Shown in pieces: positions 34,292-41,893 of a stretch of 64,000 nt of DNA. Under the pieces are notes generated by a model. It saw nothing but the letters and a program-made list of their open reading frames with translations, made no database searches and was not told where the DNA came from. Origin of the DNA: Chryseobacterium binzhouense (lineage in GTDB: Bacteria; Bacteroidota; Bacteroidia; Flavobacteriales; Weeksellaceae); the NCBI RefSeq assembly GCF_007474545.1, contig NZ_VKOG01000003.1, forward strand, positions 310,001-374,000, written 5' to 3'. Position numbers and translations under genes: made by a program. How positions within the stretch are numbered: the stretch's first letter is position 1; each line of letters begins with the position of its first letter.

Positions 34292-34320
34292 GCTCTTTTA
34301 CTCTTTCTGAGTAAAAGAGC
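34292..34320 (+). terminator. 12-bp perfect hairpin after the microprotein gene
   Basis: GCTCTTTTACTC / GAGTAAAAGAGC with a 5-nt loop, 70 bp after the microprotein stop codon. No T-tract follows, so termination is uncertain; it may instead stabilise the 3' end of a short transcript. Confidence 0.55.
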
Positions 34321-34382
34321 CTAGAAAACATAATTTCCCATTTATTCTTCTGCAATTTATCTTTCATTCAGGCAGTTCTGAT

Positions 34383-34390
34383 TATATTTG
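34383..34390 (+). promoter_or_regulatory. -7 element of the AAA+ ATPase gene
   Basis: TATATTTG matches TAnnTTTG, 23 bp before the ATPase ATG; no exact -33 TTTG at the expected distance. Confidence 0.5.
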
Positions 34391-34413
34391 TGCTTCATTA
34401 AAGCATAATAATT

Positions 34414-35139
34414 ATGAATTTGTATAATCTTATCATTCAAGACAAAGAAGAATTTACTCTGAATGATGTGTATCTTTCACCTGAAAACAGATCAGAGATT
34501 GTACAGCTCATCAAAGAACACACTTATATCAAAGAACTTCAGGAATATGGTTTGCCTGTCAACAACAAAATCCTGCTGCAGGGAAGTTCAGGCTGTGGAA
34601 AAACCATGACCGCAAAAGCCGTTGCAAATGCTTTAGGCAAAAATATTATTATTCTTAATCTGAGCAATATCGTCTCTTCAAGAATCGGGGAAACTTCTCA
34701 GAACATCAAAATGATTTTCGATAAAGCGGCAAGAGAAAAATCAGTTCTCTTTCTTGATGAACTTGACCAGATTGGCAAAGCAAGAGGAAGTGACGACAAA
34801 GATGTTGGTGAAATGAGAAGACTGGTAAACACTCTGCTTCAGCTTATTGATTATTATCCTGAAAATGCGCTTTTAATCTGCGCTACCAATCATCCCGAAA
34901 TTATAGACGCCGCACTTCTAAGAAGATTTCAGCTTAAAATCAACTATATTTTACCTTCCAGAGATTTTCTGGATGAATACTATGATCACCTTCTGGCAAA
35001 ATTCCCGCATGAGCTTGCAAATATTGAGAGAAGGTATGAAATTTCTTTTGCAGAAGCGAAGGATTATACTTTTACAGTAGTAAAAGGAAAGCTAATTCAA
35101 AAACTGGAAAGAGAAAAAGACCTGAAGCCAAATTATTAG
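34414..35139 (+). CDS. Orphan AAA+ ATPase
   Basis: A 241-residue single-domain AAA+ protein. Walker A is LQGSSGCGKT (about 51-60), Walker B is VLFLDELDQ (about 110-118), followed by an Asn sensor 1 (CATNHP) and the Arg-finger region DAALLRRFQLKI. It resembles the ATPase domain of FtsH/SpoVK-type proteins but has no protease, membrane anchor or substrate-recognition domain. Stand-alone members usually act as remodelling ATPases with an unlinked partner; no partner gene is adjacent except the upstream membrane microprotein. Confidence 0.82.
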   Translation: MNLYNLIIQDKEEFTLNDVYLSPENRSEIVQLIKEHTYIKELQEYGLPVNNKILLQGSSGCGKTMTAKAVANALGKNIIILNLSNIVSSRIGETSQNIKMIFDKAAREKSVLFLDELDQIGKARGSDDKDVGEMRRLVNTLLQLIDYYPENALLICATNHPEIIDAALLRRFQLKINYILPSRDFLDEYYDHLLAKFPHELANIERRYEISFAEAKDYTFTVVKGKLIQKLEREKDLKPNY

Positions 35140-35200
35140 AATCAAACAGATTAAAATACTTAAGCTTCAGATAATTTCTAAAAAACTACTTTGCGTTAGT

Positions 35201-36520
35201 TTAATTTCCGATAACAATCCACGTTGTCCCGTCACTCTGCAGCTGATACCTTTGTCTTGCAACAATAGTATTGATTGTAGTATTGGCAACATCATCATAA
35301 ATACTACCGCCACCGGTTACCGTAAGATTTTTATTCGTAATACCGTTACTTCCAATTAATATATAAATTCTTCCCGGACAAGTCGTTGGATTGGGAAGGT
35401 TAACAGTTGAAACATCATTAAAAACTCTTATAGTATAATGGTTTTCATTGACATTGAAGGTTCCGGTACTGGTTCCGGTTGTAATGTAACTTGTAGATAC
35501 AGAACCATCGACCTGAAGTTGAGAATTTGGAGTGGAAGTTCCTACGCCAACTCTGCCTAATCCTGTAACCGACACATCTTTAGTAGATGTTCCGTTTCCT
35601 TTATAAAGAAAAGCAAATCTGTTGGAAGCTGTCCCTAAATTGGGCTGATAAAATCCATAATAATTAGTTGCCCCGCCTAATGACGAATGAACTCCGGAGA
35701 AAAAACCGTAATAGTTCGTAATGGTGCCGTTAACCTGTCCTGTAAAATTATTGCTGAAACCATACAGGTCTGTTGTATTGGAAGCTACCCTGAAATCATA
35801 GGTATTCTGAAATCCGTAAAAAGTAGTTATATCTGTACCTTCTCCTCTGTATTCGTTCAAAACTCCTATTACATTTGGATAATTAGCTGTCTGTACATTC
35901 CAAAGACGGTTTCGTTGTGCCCTGAAAGTTCCGGTAATTGTTGAACCGCTTCTTAAATACATCAGATTATCAATTCCGTATACATTAGCAGCCTGAGCGC
36001 CAGAAAGCAGATCTGTATTCGAATTGAAGTTGGTAACATCACCTGTATATGCAGTAGAAGAATTAACCCCTGACTGTAAATTTGTAAGTCCGACAGAACT
36101 CTCTGATCCCACTCTTAGTCTGTTGACATTGTTTGTCTTTATTAAAACAGGCTGATTATCTGTTGTTCCTAAAAAATTGGATGCCGGATTTGTCCCTGAA
36201 TTTCCTAGTGTACTCCAATCATTGATTCCTTCAACAGACAGCAGTTCCCATTTTGTTCCTGACCAATAATAGTAACCCTTTTTTAATTCTGTATTTACGG
36301 TCGTATTGTAAACAAGCAGACTTTCTACATTTCCGGTAGTAATGGTGGTATTATCAGTAAGGCTTTGCAAAGCAACTCTAGTAATGAGCAAACCTTTATT
36401 AGCAGAAGAAAGTTCCAGAATAGAGGATGGATCCGGTGTTGTAGTTCCTATCCCGACCTGTCCAAAATAGAAATTTGAAATTAAAAATAAAGAGTAACCA
36501 AGAAATAATTTTTTTTTCAT
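35201..36520 (-). CDS. Secreted fibre-like surface protein
   Basis: A 439-residue protein with a signal peptide (FYFGQ). The mature N-terminus VGIGTTTPDPSSILELSS, then KGLLITRVAL, is a widespread motif of flavobacterial secreted proteins that resemble phage tail fibres and trimeric adhesins. A Thr/Ser/Asn-rich repetitive beta region occupies the middle, with VGVGTSTPNSQLQVDGS repeating the N-terminal motif near residue 325. It ends in QLQSDGTTWIVIGN. No sorting domain or peptidase domain is seen at the C-terminus. Role: probably surface or matrix, unproven. Confidence 0.75.
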   Translation of the reverse strand: MKKKLFLGYSLFLISNFYFGQVGIGTTTPDPSSILELSSANKGLLITRVALQSLTDNTTITTGNVESLLVYNTTVNTELKKGYYYWSGTKWELLSVEGINDWSTLGNSGTNPASNFLGTTDNQPVLIKTNNVNRLRVGSESSVGLTNLQSGVNSSTAYTGDVTNFNSNTDLLSGAQAANVYGIDNLMYLRSGSTITGTFRAQRNRLWNVQTANYPNVIGVLNEYRGEGTDITTFYGFQNTYDFRVASNTTDLYGFSNNFTGQVNGTITNYYGFFSGVHSSLGGATNYYGFYQPNLGTASNRFAFLYKGNGTSTKDVSVTGLGRVGVGTSTPNSQLQVDGSVSTSYITTGTSTGTFNVNENHYTIRVFNDVSTVNLPNPTTCPGRIYILIGSNGITNKNLTVTGGGSIYDDVANTTINTIVARQRYQLQSDGTTWIVIGN

Positions 36521-36560
36521 TTGTTAATAGATTTGATTTAACGTTGTGTCATACAATAAT

Positions 36561-36593
36561 AAGTGTGGTTTCACATGCCACACTTCAAATATA
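36561..36593 (-). promoter_or_regulatory. -7 element abutting an 8-bp inverted repeat
   Basis: Read on the minus strand, TATATTTG (36586-36593) is followed at once by AAGTGTGG-N9-CCACACTT (36561-36585), about 40 bp before the start of the fibre-like protein. Transcription would start inside the inverted repeat, so it may be an operator or a 5' hairpin of the mRNA. Confidence 0.5.
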
Positions 36594-36654
36594 TAAAAAA
36601 AGTGTAAAAAATATTAACATCATTTTTTTTTAACAAAATTTTATTTTTTTGGTT

Positions 36655-36962
36655 AAAGGTTGGAAGATTATTAAATAACCTGAGTTCGGGATAAGTTTTC
36701 TTAAACGCAACGTTAAACAAAAAGATTCAATTATCAAGAATTCAGCTTTTAAGATATACAAAGGCGTAAAACTTATCAAAATAATACCATTTTTGTCTTT
36801 TTCAATAAACGAAGTGCCTTTGTTTAGCTTAAAAACTTTCAAAAAGTAAAAAATCTTTTGTTTTTCGATAAATTAAATATAATGCGATAAATCAATTATT
36901 TAAATTTATTTCTTATCCCAAACTGAGGTTAAATACTAATATTAAATTTTCTTCCAACCTTT
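36655..36962. mobile_element. MITE-like or transposon-remnant element with inverted repeats
   Basis: AACCTGAGTTCGGGATAAG (36677-36695) and the reverse complement of CTTATCCCAAACTGAGGTT (36912-36930) match at 17 of 19 positions. Farther out, AAAGGTTGGAAGA (36655-36667) is inverted as TCTTCCAACCTTT (36950-36962). The 216-bp core is very AT-rich and holds no transposase-like frame that I can identify. The size and nested inverted ends fit a miniature or decayed transposon, perhaps of IS982 type (family from memory). It fills the gap between the fibre-like gene and the SnoaL-like gene. Confidence 0.55.
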
Positions 36963-36979
36963 GTCTGTTAAGTTGATTT

Positions 36980-37294
36980 TTATACAATTTCCAGTAATTT
37001 AATTAAGCCTTCCTGAAATTCGTAGTGATAATTCAGAACTAGCGGACTTCCAGGAAATGTACCCGAAACTTCAGCCTTCAGAGTATGATCTTTTTCAGAA
37101 TATTCCAGCGGTTTCATTGTTGCCTGATACTCTTTGTTGGCTTTATCAATCCAGTTCTGTATTTCTTTTTTCCCTTTGTATGTTTTTCCTTCATCGAAAA
37201 CTACTGCTGTTTCGGTAAAACAATCGGCATAAGCGGTACTGCTAAAACTGTTTTGTGCCATTACGAGATCTGTGATTACTTTTGGTAAATTCAT
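36980..37294 (-). CDS. NTF2/SnoaL-like small protein
   Basis: A 104-residue protein starting MNLPKVITDLVMAQNS at 37294. The frame extends upstream to 37417 but that extension is the translation of a structured intergenic element and is rejected. The sequence FTETAVVFDEGKTYKGKKEIQNWIDKAN and the C-terminal LNYHYEFQEGLIKLLEI match the cone-shaped NTF2-like fold (SnoaL/DUF-like), small binding or isomerase domains. It is the second gene after an SDR dehydrogenase, opposite an HxlR regulator, a common arrangement for aldehyde or redox-stress response. Confidence 0.8.
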   Translation of the reverse strand: MNLPKVITDLVMAQNSFSSTAYADCFTETAVVFDEGKTYKGKKEIQNWIDKANKEYQATMKPLEYSEKDHTLKAEVSGTFPGSPLVLNYHYEFQEGLIKLLEIV

Positions 37295-37329
37295 TGTTTT
37301 TATATTTTGATGTTTAATATTATTTTTTA

Positions 37330-37415
37330 ATGCGTGAGGGATAGAAGCGGCATCCTTTTGCGAAATAAAATGGAGCAAAAGATATAGCGGATAGCCCGAC
37401 CCGAAGGGACACGCC
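37330..37415 (+). ncRNA. Flavo-1-like structured element inside the SDR operon
   Basis: The plus strand reads GATAGAAGCGGCATCC ... GATATAGCGGATAGCCCG, the same conserved words as the element at 16057-16162. Complementary ends GCGTG (37332-37336) and CACGC (37410-37414), and an inner pairing ATC(C)TTTTGC with GCAAAAGAT, support a folded RNA. It lies antisense between the SDR gene and the SnoaL-like gene, and its translation explains the false N-terminal extension of the latter. Confidence 0.5.
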
Positions 37416-37420
37416 AAATG

Positions 37421-38215
37421 TTAAATAGTAGGAATGGTGCCGCCGTCAATTACAAATTCAGTTCCTGTAAGATAAGCGGCTCTCGGCGAAACCAAAAAAC
37501 CGACCAACTCTGCAATTTCTTCAGGCTGCGCAGGTCTGCCAATGGGAATTCCGCCTAATGCATCCATCACACTTTTTGTGGCTTCCTCTTTTGTTATGTC
37601 TGAACTTTCTGCAATACGATCCATCATTCTTTCGGACGATGCGGTCATAATCCAGCCGGGTGAAACCGTTAAAACTCTCACACCTTTTCCCGAAACTTCT
37701 TTAGACAAGCCTTTACTGTAATTGATTAAGCCTGCTTTTGCGGCTGCATAAGGCAAGGTGGAATCGTAAAGCGGCAGTTTCCCCTGAATAGAAGCAATAT
37801 GAATGATAACTCCCGATTTCTGATTAAGCATTTTTGGTAAAAATCCTCTGTCTAAGCGGACTGGGGCAAGTAGATTGGTTTGAATGGAATGTTCCCAATC
37901 CTGATCGGTAAGAACCGAAAAACCACCGCTTTTTGTTTCAGAGCCGCCCAAATTATTGATTAAAATATCTAATTTGCCGTATTTTGCCAAAACCTCATCT
38001 ACTACTTTTTCAGTTCCGTTTGTTGTATTCAGATCTGCCGAAATGAAATGTAATTGTTCACTACTGACTTCGGGCGCATTTCTTGCAATAATAATTACCG
38101 TAGCTCCCGCCTGAGAAAGCCGCTGTGCAATAGCTCTTCCTGTACCTTTTGTACCACCGGTAACCAAAGCAATTTTTCCTGAAAGCTCATTGTTGAAATT
38201 AAAATCTTGTTTCAT
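37421..38215 (-). CDS. SDR-family oxidoreductase
   Basis: A 264-residue NAD(P)-dependent short-chain dehydrogenase. The Rossmann motif is TGGTKGTGRAIA (about 19-30), NNLGG corresponds to NNAG, and the catalytic YAAAK motif (about 156-160, Tyr and Lys) is present with the upstream Ser (HIASIQG). The C-terminal VSPGWIMTA and LTGTEFVIDGG are standard for classical SDRs. Substrate is unknown. It is divergent from an HxlR regulator with a palindromic operator between them and is followed by a SnoaL-like gene. Confidence 0.9.
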   Translation of the reverse strand: MKQDFNFNNELSGKIALVTGGTKGTGRAIAQRLSQAGATVIIIARNAPEVSSEQLHFISADLNTTNGTEKVVDEVLAKYGKLDILINNLGGSETKSGGFSVLTDQDWEHSIQTNLLAPVRLDRGFLPKMLNQKSGVIIHIASIQGKLPLYDSTLPYAAAKAGLINYSKGLSKEVSGKGVRVLTVSPGWIMTASSERMMDRIAESSDITKEEATKSVMDALGGIPIGRPAQPEEIAELVGFLVSPRAAYLTGTEFVIDGGTIPTI

Positions 38216-38285
38216 TGTTGAATTATTTAGGGCAAAGTTGAGACTTATGTACCCTTCTCACAAGTACGGAAATACGATTCACATA

Positions 38286-38301
38286 GGGATAAATTTATCC
38301 C
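38286..38301. promoter_or_regulatory. 16-bp perfect palindrome, probable HxlR operator
   Basis: GGGATAAATTTATCCC is a perfect palindrome in the divergent region between the SDR gene (start 38215) and the HxlR gene (start 38337). HxlR/MarR-type regulators bind such sites between divergent genes, so autoregulation and control of the SDR operon is likely. Confidence 0.6.
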
Positions 38302-38336
38302 CTATTGCACATTTTGGAACATAGGTTTAAATTTAC

Positions 38337-38705
38337 ATGATGTATGAGAGAAAAATTTTACCCAATCTGAACTGCGGTCTTGATTTGATAGGCGAAGTAT
38401 TGTATGGCAAGTGGAAAATCCGTTTGCTTTGGTTCATCAATGAAGGTCACCAACGACCAAGCGAATTGCAACGAAAAATACCCGATGCTACAAGACGGGT
38501 TTTGAATATCCAACTGAAAGAACTGGAAGAACACGAGCTAATTACCAAGAAAATTTATCCCGTTGTTCCTCCAAAAGTAGAATACAGCCTCACCGAGTTT
38601 GGTGAAACGCTGATTCCTGTCATTTCCACCTTAGGAAACTGGGGCGACAAAAATGAAGAGCGTTTGCGGTCGGTTATTTTAAAAAGGCTGAATTATGAGG
38701 AATAA
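38337..38705 (+). CDS. HxlR-family transcriptional regulator
   Basis: A 122-residue winged-helix regulator. The HxlR core is GKWKIRLLWFINEGHQRPSELQRKIPDATRRVLNIQLKELEEHELI (about 25-70), followed by the wing PPKVEYSLTEFGETL. Related proteins such as YodB, QorR and HypR sense electrophiles or disulfide stress through cysteines; the only Cys here is near residue 13, which matches the position of the redox Cys in that group. The start at 38340 (second ATG) is equally possible. It is divergent from the SDR gene, which it probably controls. Confidence 0.88.
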   Translation: MMYERKILPNLNCGLDLIGEVLYGKWKIRLLWFINEGHQRPSELQRKIPDATRRVLNIQLKELEEHELITKKIYPVVPPKVEYSLTEFGETLIPVISTLGNWGDKNEERLRSVILKRLNYEE

Positions 38706-38722
38706 TAAAAAGTTATGATTAA

Positions 38723-39178
38723 TTACTCATTTTGCTGTTTCATGTAATTTAAAAGATCAAGAATATGCTGTTGAGTATGATTATAAAAAATGAATTGAAA
38801 ATACCAAAGACCATCAGCCAGACTATTGTTTTCAATTCTCCATTTGATTTGTAAGAGATCTTTTATTATATCTGTAAGATCGTCAATGGCGTCACCTATT
38901 CTCTCATCTAATGTTTCGTTTAGCTTATTGATATTTTTTTTATAAAGCCCGAAATCTGTAAAATTACTTTCGACATTCTGCCTTATTTGCAGAAGCTCTT
39001 CTTTGTTAAAGACAACAAATTCTGTATTGTCAAAAACATATTCAATATTAAAATATAAGCTGTAAATATTTATTAAAGATTTTTCTAATAATGTATTTCT
39101 GGTATCTTTACTTAATTTTAAGTTTGGTTGAAGTCCAAACTTGATTATCTCATTTATTGTCGGTATAAGCTGCTGCAA
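38723..39178 (-). CDS. DUF5063-like protein
   Basis: A 151-residue, mostly alpha-helical soluble protein. IDDLTDIIKDLLQI and the C-terminal DGLWYFQFIFYNHTQQHILDLLNYM are the features I associate with DUF5063, a Bacteroidota domain of unknown function. The gene is convergent with the HxlR gene and has no co-transcribed neighbour. AT-rich sequence with no evident gene surrounds it on the right (39179-39414). The family name is from memory. Confidence 0.6.
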   Translation of the reverse strand: MQQLIPTINEIIKFGLQPNLKLSKDTRNTLLEKSLINIYSLYFNIEYVFDNTEFVVFNKEELLQIRQNVESNFTDFGLYKKNINKLNETLDERIGDAIDDLTDIIKDLLQIKWRIENNSLADGLWYFQFIFYNHTQQHILDLLNYMKQQNE

Positions 39179-39414
39179 TGTATATTTCGTAAATTTAATT
39201 ATAGAAAATTTTGAATAACTATTTATTGATATCTCTACTGATATCCTCTCTGCACTTTACTTTTAATAATTTATATAAAAAAGTGACTCAAACTATTTAA
39301 ATACTGTAAATCCGCTTCTTTAATAAATATTTTGTAGGTAAATATTTTTGATTATAGAAAGTATATACAGAGTAGTGTTTATTCAGTCTTACTTAAAAAA
39401 AACATCTCGTTTTT

Positions 39415-40725
39415 TCAATTTTTAATAATTCTTTTTTGATAGACCTTTCCATTATTCGTATAGACAGATAAATAATACAACCCTTTACTAAGGTCACTTA
39501 TATCAAATTCCATAATGTTATCGAGCTTTGTCATCGTTACTTCTATTTTCTGTCCAAGAGTATTGTATAGACAAAAAGTATTTTCTGTTCCATTAACAAT
39601 ATTAAGTGTAACTTTTACTTTACCGGATGTTGGATTTGGATATATTTCAATATCTGATTTTGTAGAAGATTCAGCAACAGATAACGGCGAACAATTTAAA
39701 GCGACACCAGTTTGTTCCGAAAAAATTCCGTTGGTTACACTCCAATCATACCATTCCCCGCCTATTCCTGATTGCCAAGTGTTTAAATTAAAAGTGCCAT
39801 TTCCAAGACTATTACCTTTGATTTTATAGGCTTTAATTGCTAAACCGTTTAAGTTCCAAGTTAATGGATTTCCTGTAGTACAATTTTCAGGCTCCCGTAC
39901 AGAAAGACCACAGTTTGACTGTATAAAATAGGCATTATCATCATACGTCGGATAACCTCCGAAAACGCGAGCAATCCCATTATTGTCTATGCAGACAGCT
40001 GTGTATTCATCACATGCTATAGCTTTAGCATAAACACCATAATCAGTTTTTATTCTTGCTAAAAACGTCATCAGCCTTCCTTTTCTGTCCGGATTATCAA
40101 AATGAGTATCTGTTATTGTACCATTTAGTATGCTATTGTTTAAAAATGCAGCAGAATCAACCGTTACAGCATTATTGAAAGGATTGGAAAGAGCTGTTGC
40201 AGAAGATACGGTTCCGTTCTGTGCTGAAAAGTAATACTTTCCTAATATTGCCATTCCGGCACTAGTCCCACCAATTGCAATATTACGATGTTGAATTGCA
40301 TGATTAATAGCATCAGAAACAGGCGTATTTCTCCAATAACTTATGTATGTCCATTGGTCACCACCCGCAAACCATATTGCTTCTGCTTGTTGAATTTTCT
40401 GTACAATATAAGGATCATAACCTGCAGATGAATTATTACAAACAATAGTCTCAACAGAATTTACTGGTATACCAAGTCCTGAGTAAAAATAGGAATTATA
40501 CCCGTTTGAACCTGTTGTTCTTAATATTAAGATATCTCCGCCGTTTGCTCGCTGAAGAAACCATTTCATAGCATTATCATCTTCAGTAGCTCCGCCCATC
40601 AGGCATATTCCGCCAGATGGACTGGTGACTATATCTGTTGTGTTTCCAGTAAAAAAAGAAGTATAGCTTTGTCCAGAAATCAGATGGGGAACTATTATTA
40701 TAATTACAAGTAATAAATTTTTCAT
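39415..40725 (-). CDS. Secreted cyanophycinase-like peptidase with T9SS sorting domain
   Basis: A 436-residue exported protein. After a signal peptide (LISGQ), the peptidase S51/cyanophycinase-like fold includes ICLMGGATEDD, FAGGDQW and the nucleophile elbow GGTSAGMAILG (Ser about 155). A C-terminal type IX secretion sorting domain (about 360-436) carries IYPNPTSGKVKVTLN and LSKGLYYLSVYTNNGKVYQKRIIK. Export to the cell surface by T9SS is thus expected. The natural substrate may be cyanophycin-like or another beta-aspartyl peptide, not proven. The gene is monocistronic. Confidence 0.88.
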   Translation of the reverse strand: MKNLLLVIIIIVPHLISGQSYTSFFTGNTTDIVTSPSGGICLMGGATEDDNAMKWFLQRANGGDILILRTTGSNGYNSYFYSGLGIPVNSVETIVCNNSSAGYDPYIVQKIQQAEAIWFAGGDQWTYISYWRNTPVSDAINHAIQHRNIAIGGTSAGMAILGKYYFSAQNGTVSSATALSNPFNNAVTVDSAAFLNNSILNGTITDTHFDNPDRKGRLMTFLARIKTDYGVYAKAIACDEYTAVCIDNNGIARVFGGYPTYDDNAYFIQSNCGLSVREPENCTTGNPLTWNLNGLAIKAYKIKGNSLGNGTFNLNTWQSGIGGEWYDWSVTNGIFSEQTGVALNCSPLSVAESSTKSDIEIYPNPTSGKVKVTLNIVNGTENTFCLYNTLGQKIEVTMTKLDNIMEFDISDLSKGLYYLSVYTNNGKVYQKRIIKN

Positions 40726-40796
40726 TTTATTGTTATTATATAGTCGTAATGTTTTAAGTCAAACTCGAAATTAACAGCTGACTATTTCTTTAAAAA

Positions 40797-41675
40797 TCAA
40801 ATATCCGCCACAGAATTCAGCATTTTCTTTTCCCATTCAGGATCTTTTGGATCAAAAAACAAGCGTTTTCCGGTGTCTAAAGAACGAACTATTTTCATAT
40901 CTTCTTCTGAAAGCTTAAAATCAAAAACATCAAAATTCTGTTCAATTCTTGACGGAGTTACAGATTTTGGGATCACACAAAAACCTTCCTGTAAATGCCA
41001 TCTTAAAATCACCTGAGCTACTGATTTTTTATGATTAAAACCAATTTTTTTCAGCACAGGGTTATCCAGAAGTTCTGCATTTCCATTACCAAGCGGACTC
41101 CACGGCTGTGTAATGATATTGTTTTTTTCGTTGTAAACCTGAAGTTCTTTCTGCTGAAAAACAGGATGCAGTTCAATCTGATTCACCACCGGAAGAATAT
41201 TAGAACGTGATTTAAGCTCTTCCATTTTTTCAACCGTAAAATTACAGACACCAATGGCTTTAATTTGTCCTTCTTCATATAACTCCTCCATTGCTTTCCA
41301 TGCTCCTAAAAAATCTCCGAAAGGCCAGTGAATAAGATACATATCAAGATAATCAAGCTGCAGCCTTTCCAGTGTTCTGCGAAAAGCAGACTTTGCTTTT
41401 TCATAGCTAAAATCCTGTACCCAGAGTTTAGAAGTTACAAATAAATCTTCCCGGTTTGCTCCGCTTTTTTTAATAGCATTTCCTACTGCCGTTTCGTTGA
41501 GGTAAATAGAAGCAGTATCTATCATTCTGTAGCCGGTTTCTATTGCTTTTACTACTGCATTTTCACATTCCTGCTGATTTTCCATTTGCCAGACACCGAA
41601 GCCTAAAGCCGGAATATCTACTCCGTTGTTCATTTTTATGACAGGCTGGTTGGGATATGTTTTGCTTTTAATCAT
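40797..41675 (-). CDS. Aldo/keto reductase
   Basis: A 292-residue NADPH-dependent TIM-barrel oxidoreductase of the AKR superfamily. The catalytic tetrad can be followed: Asp and Tyr in YRMIDTASIYLNE, Lys in VTSKLWV and His in MYLIHWPFGD. The C-terminal cofactor signature is VIPKSVTPSRIEQNFDVFDF. Such enzymes reduce aldehydes and ketones, including 2,5-diketo-gluconate and methylglyoxal. Substrate is not predictable. It stands alone, divergent from an MFS exporter gene 218 bp away. Confidence 0.92.
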   Translation of the reverse strand: MIKSKTYPNQPVIKMNNGVDIPALGFGVWQMENQQECENAVVKAIETGYRMIDTASIYLNETAVGNAIKKSGANREDLFVTSKLWVQDFSYEKAKSAFRRTLERLQLDYLDMYLIHWPFGDFLGAWKAMEELYEEGQIKAIGVCNFTVEKMEELKSRSNILPVVNQIELHPVFQQKELQVYNEKNNIITQPWSPLGNGNAELLDNPVLKKIGFNHKKSVAQVILRWHLQEGFCVIPKSVTPSRIEQNFDVFDFKLSEEDMKIVRSLDTGKRLFFDPKDPEWEKKMLNSVADI

Positions 41676-41893
41676 GATATTTTGAGATTACTTTTATCAA
41701 ACAAATTTCGTAAAATAATTGATTTGGAATGATGTTTTCTGTTTTTATTTAAAATAGATAGCTGCTCAATCCAAAAAATATTTTTTATTCTGAATCTTCT
41801 GAATTTATTTTCATTATAAGATTCTTAAATTTATTGAGCCGAAACAGCTGAATATTCAATTATAAATCTAAACTGATTTTAATCTTTGTGCTA

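Noticed and set aside
36630-36842. 70-residue open frame on the minus strand
   Set aside because: It overlaps the inverted end of the transposon-like element, and its C-terminal part is the translation of that end. No protein-like domain or promoter is seen.
37295-37417. N-terminal extension of the SnoaL-like gene to 37417
   Set aside because: The extension translates the structured intergenic element and ends at an alternative start; the family begins at MNLPKV.
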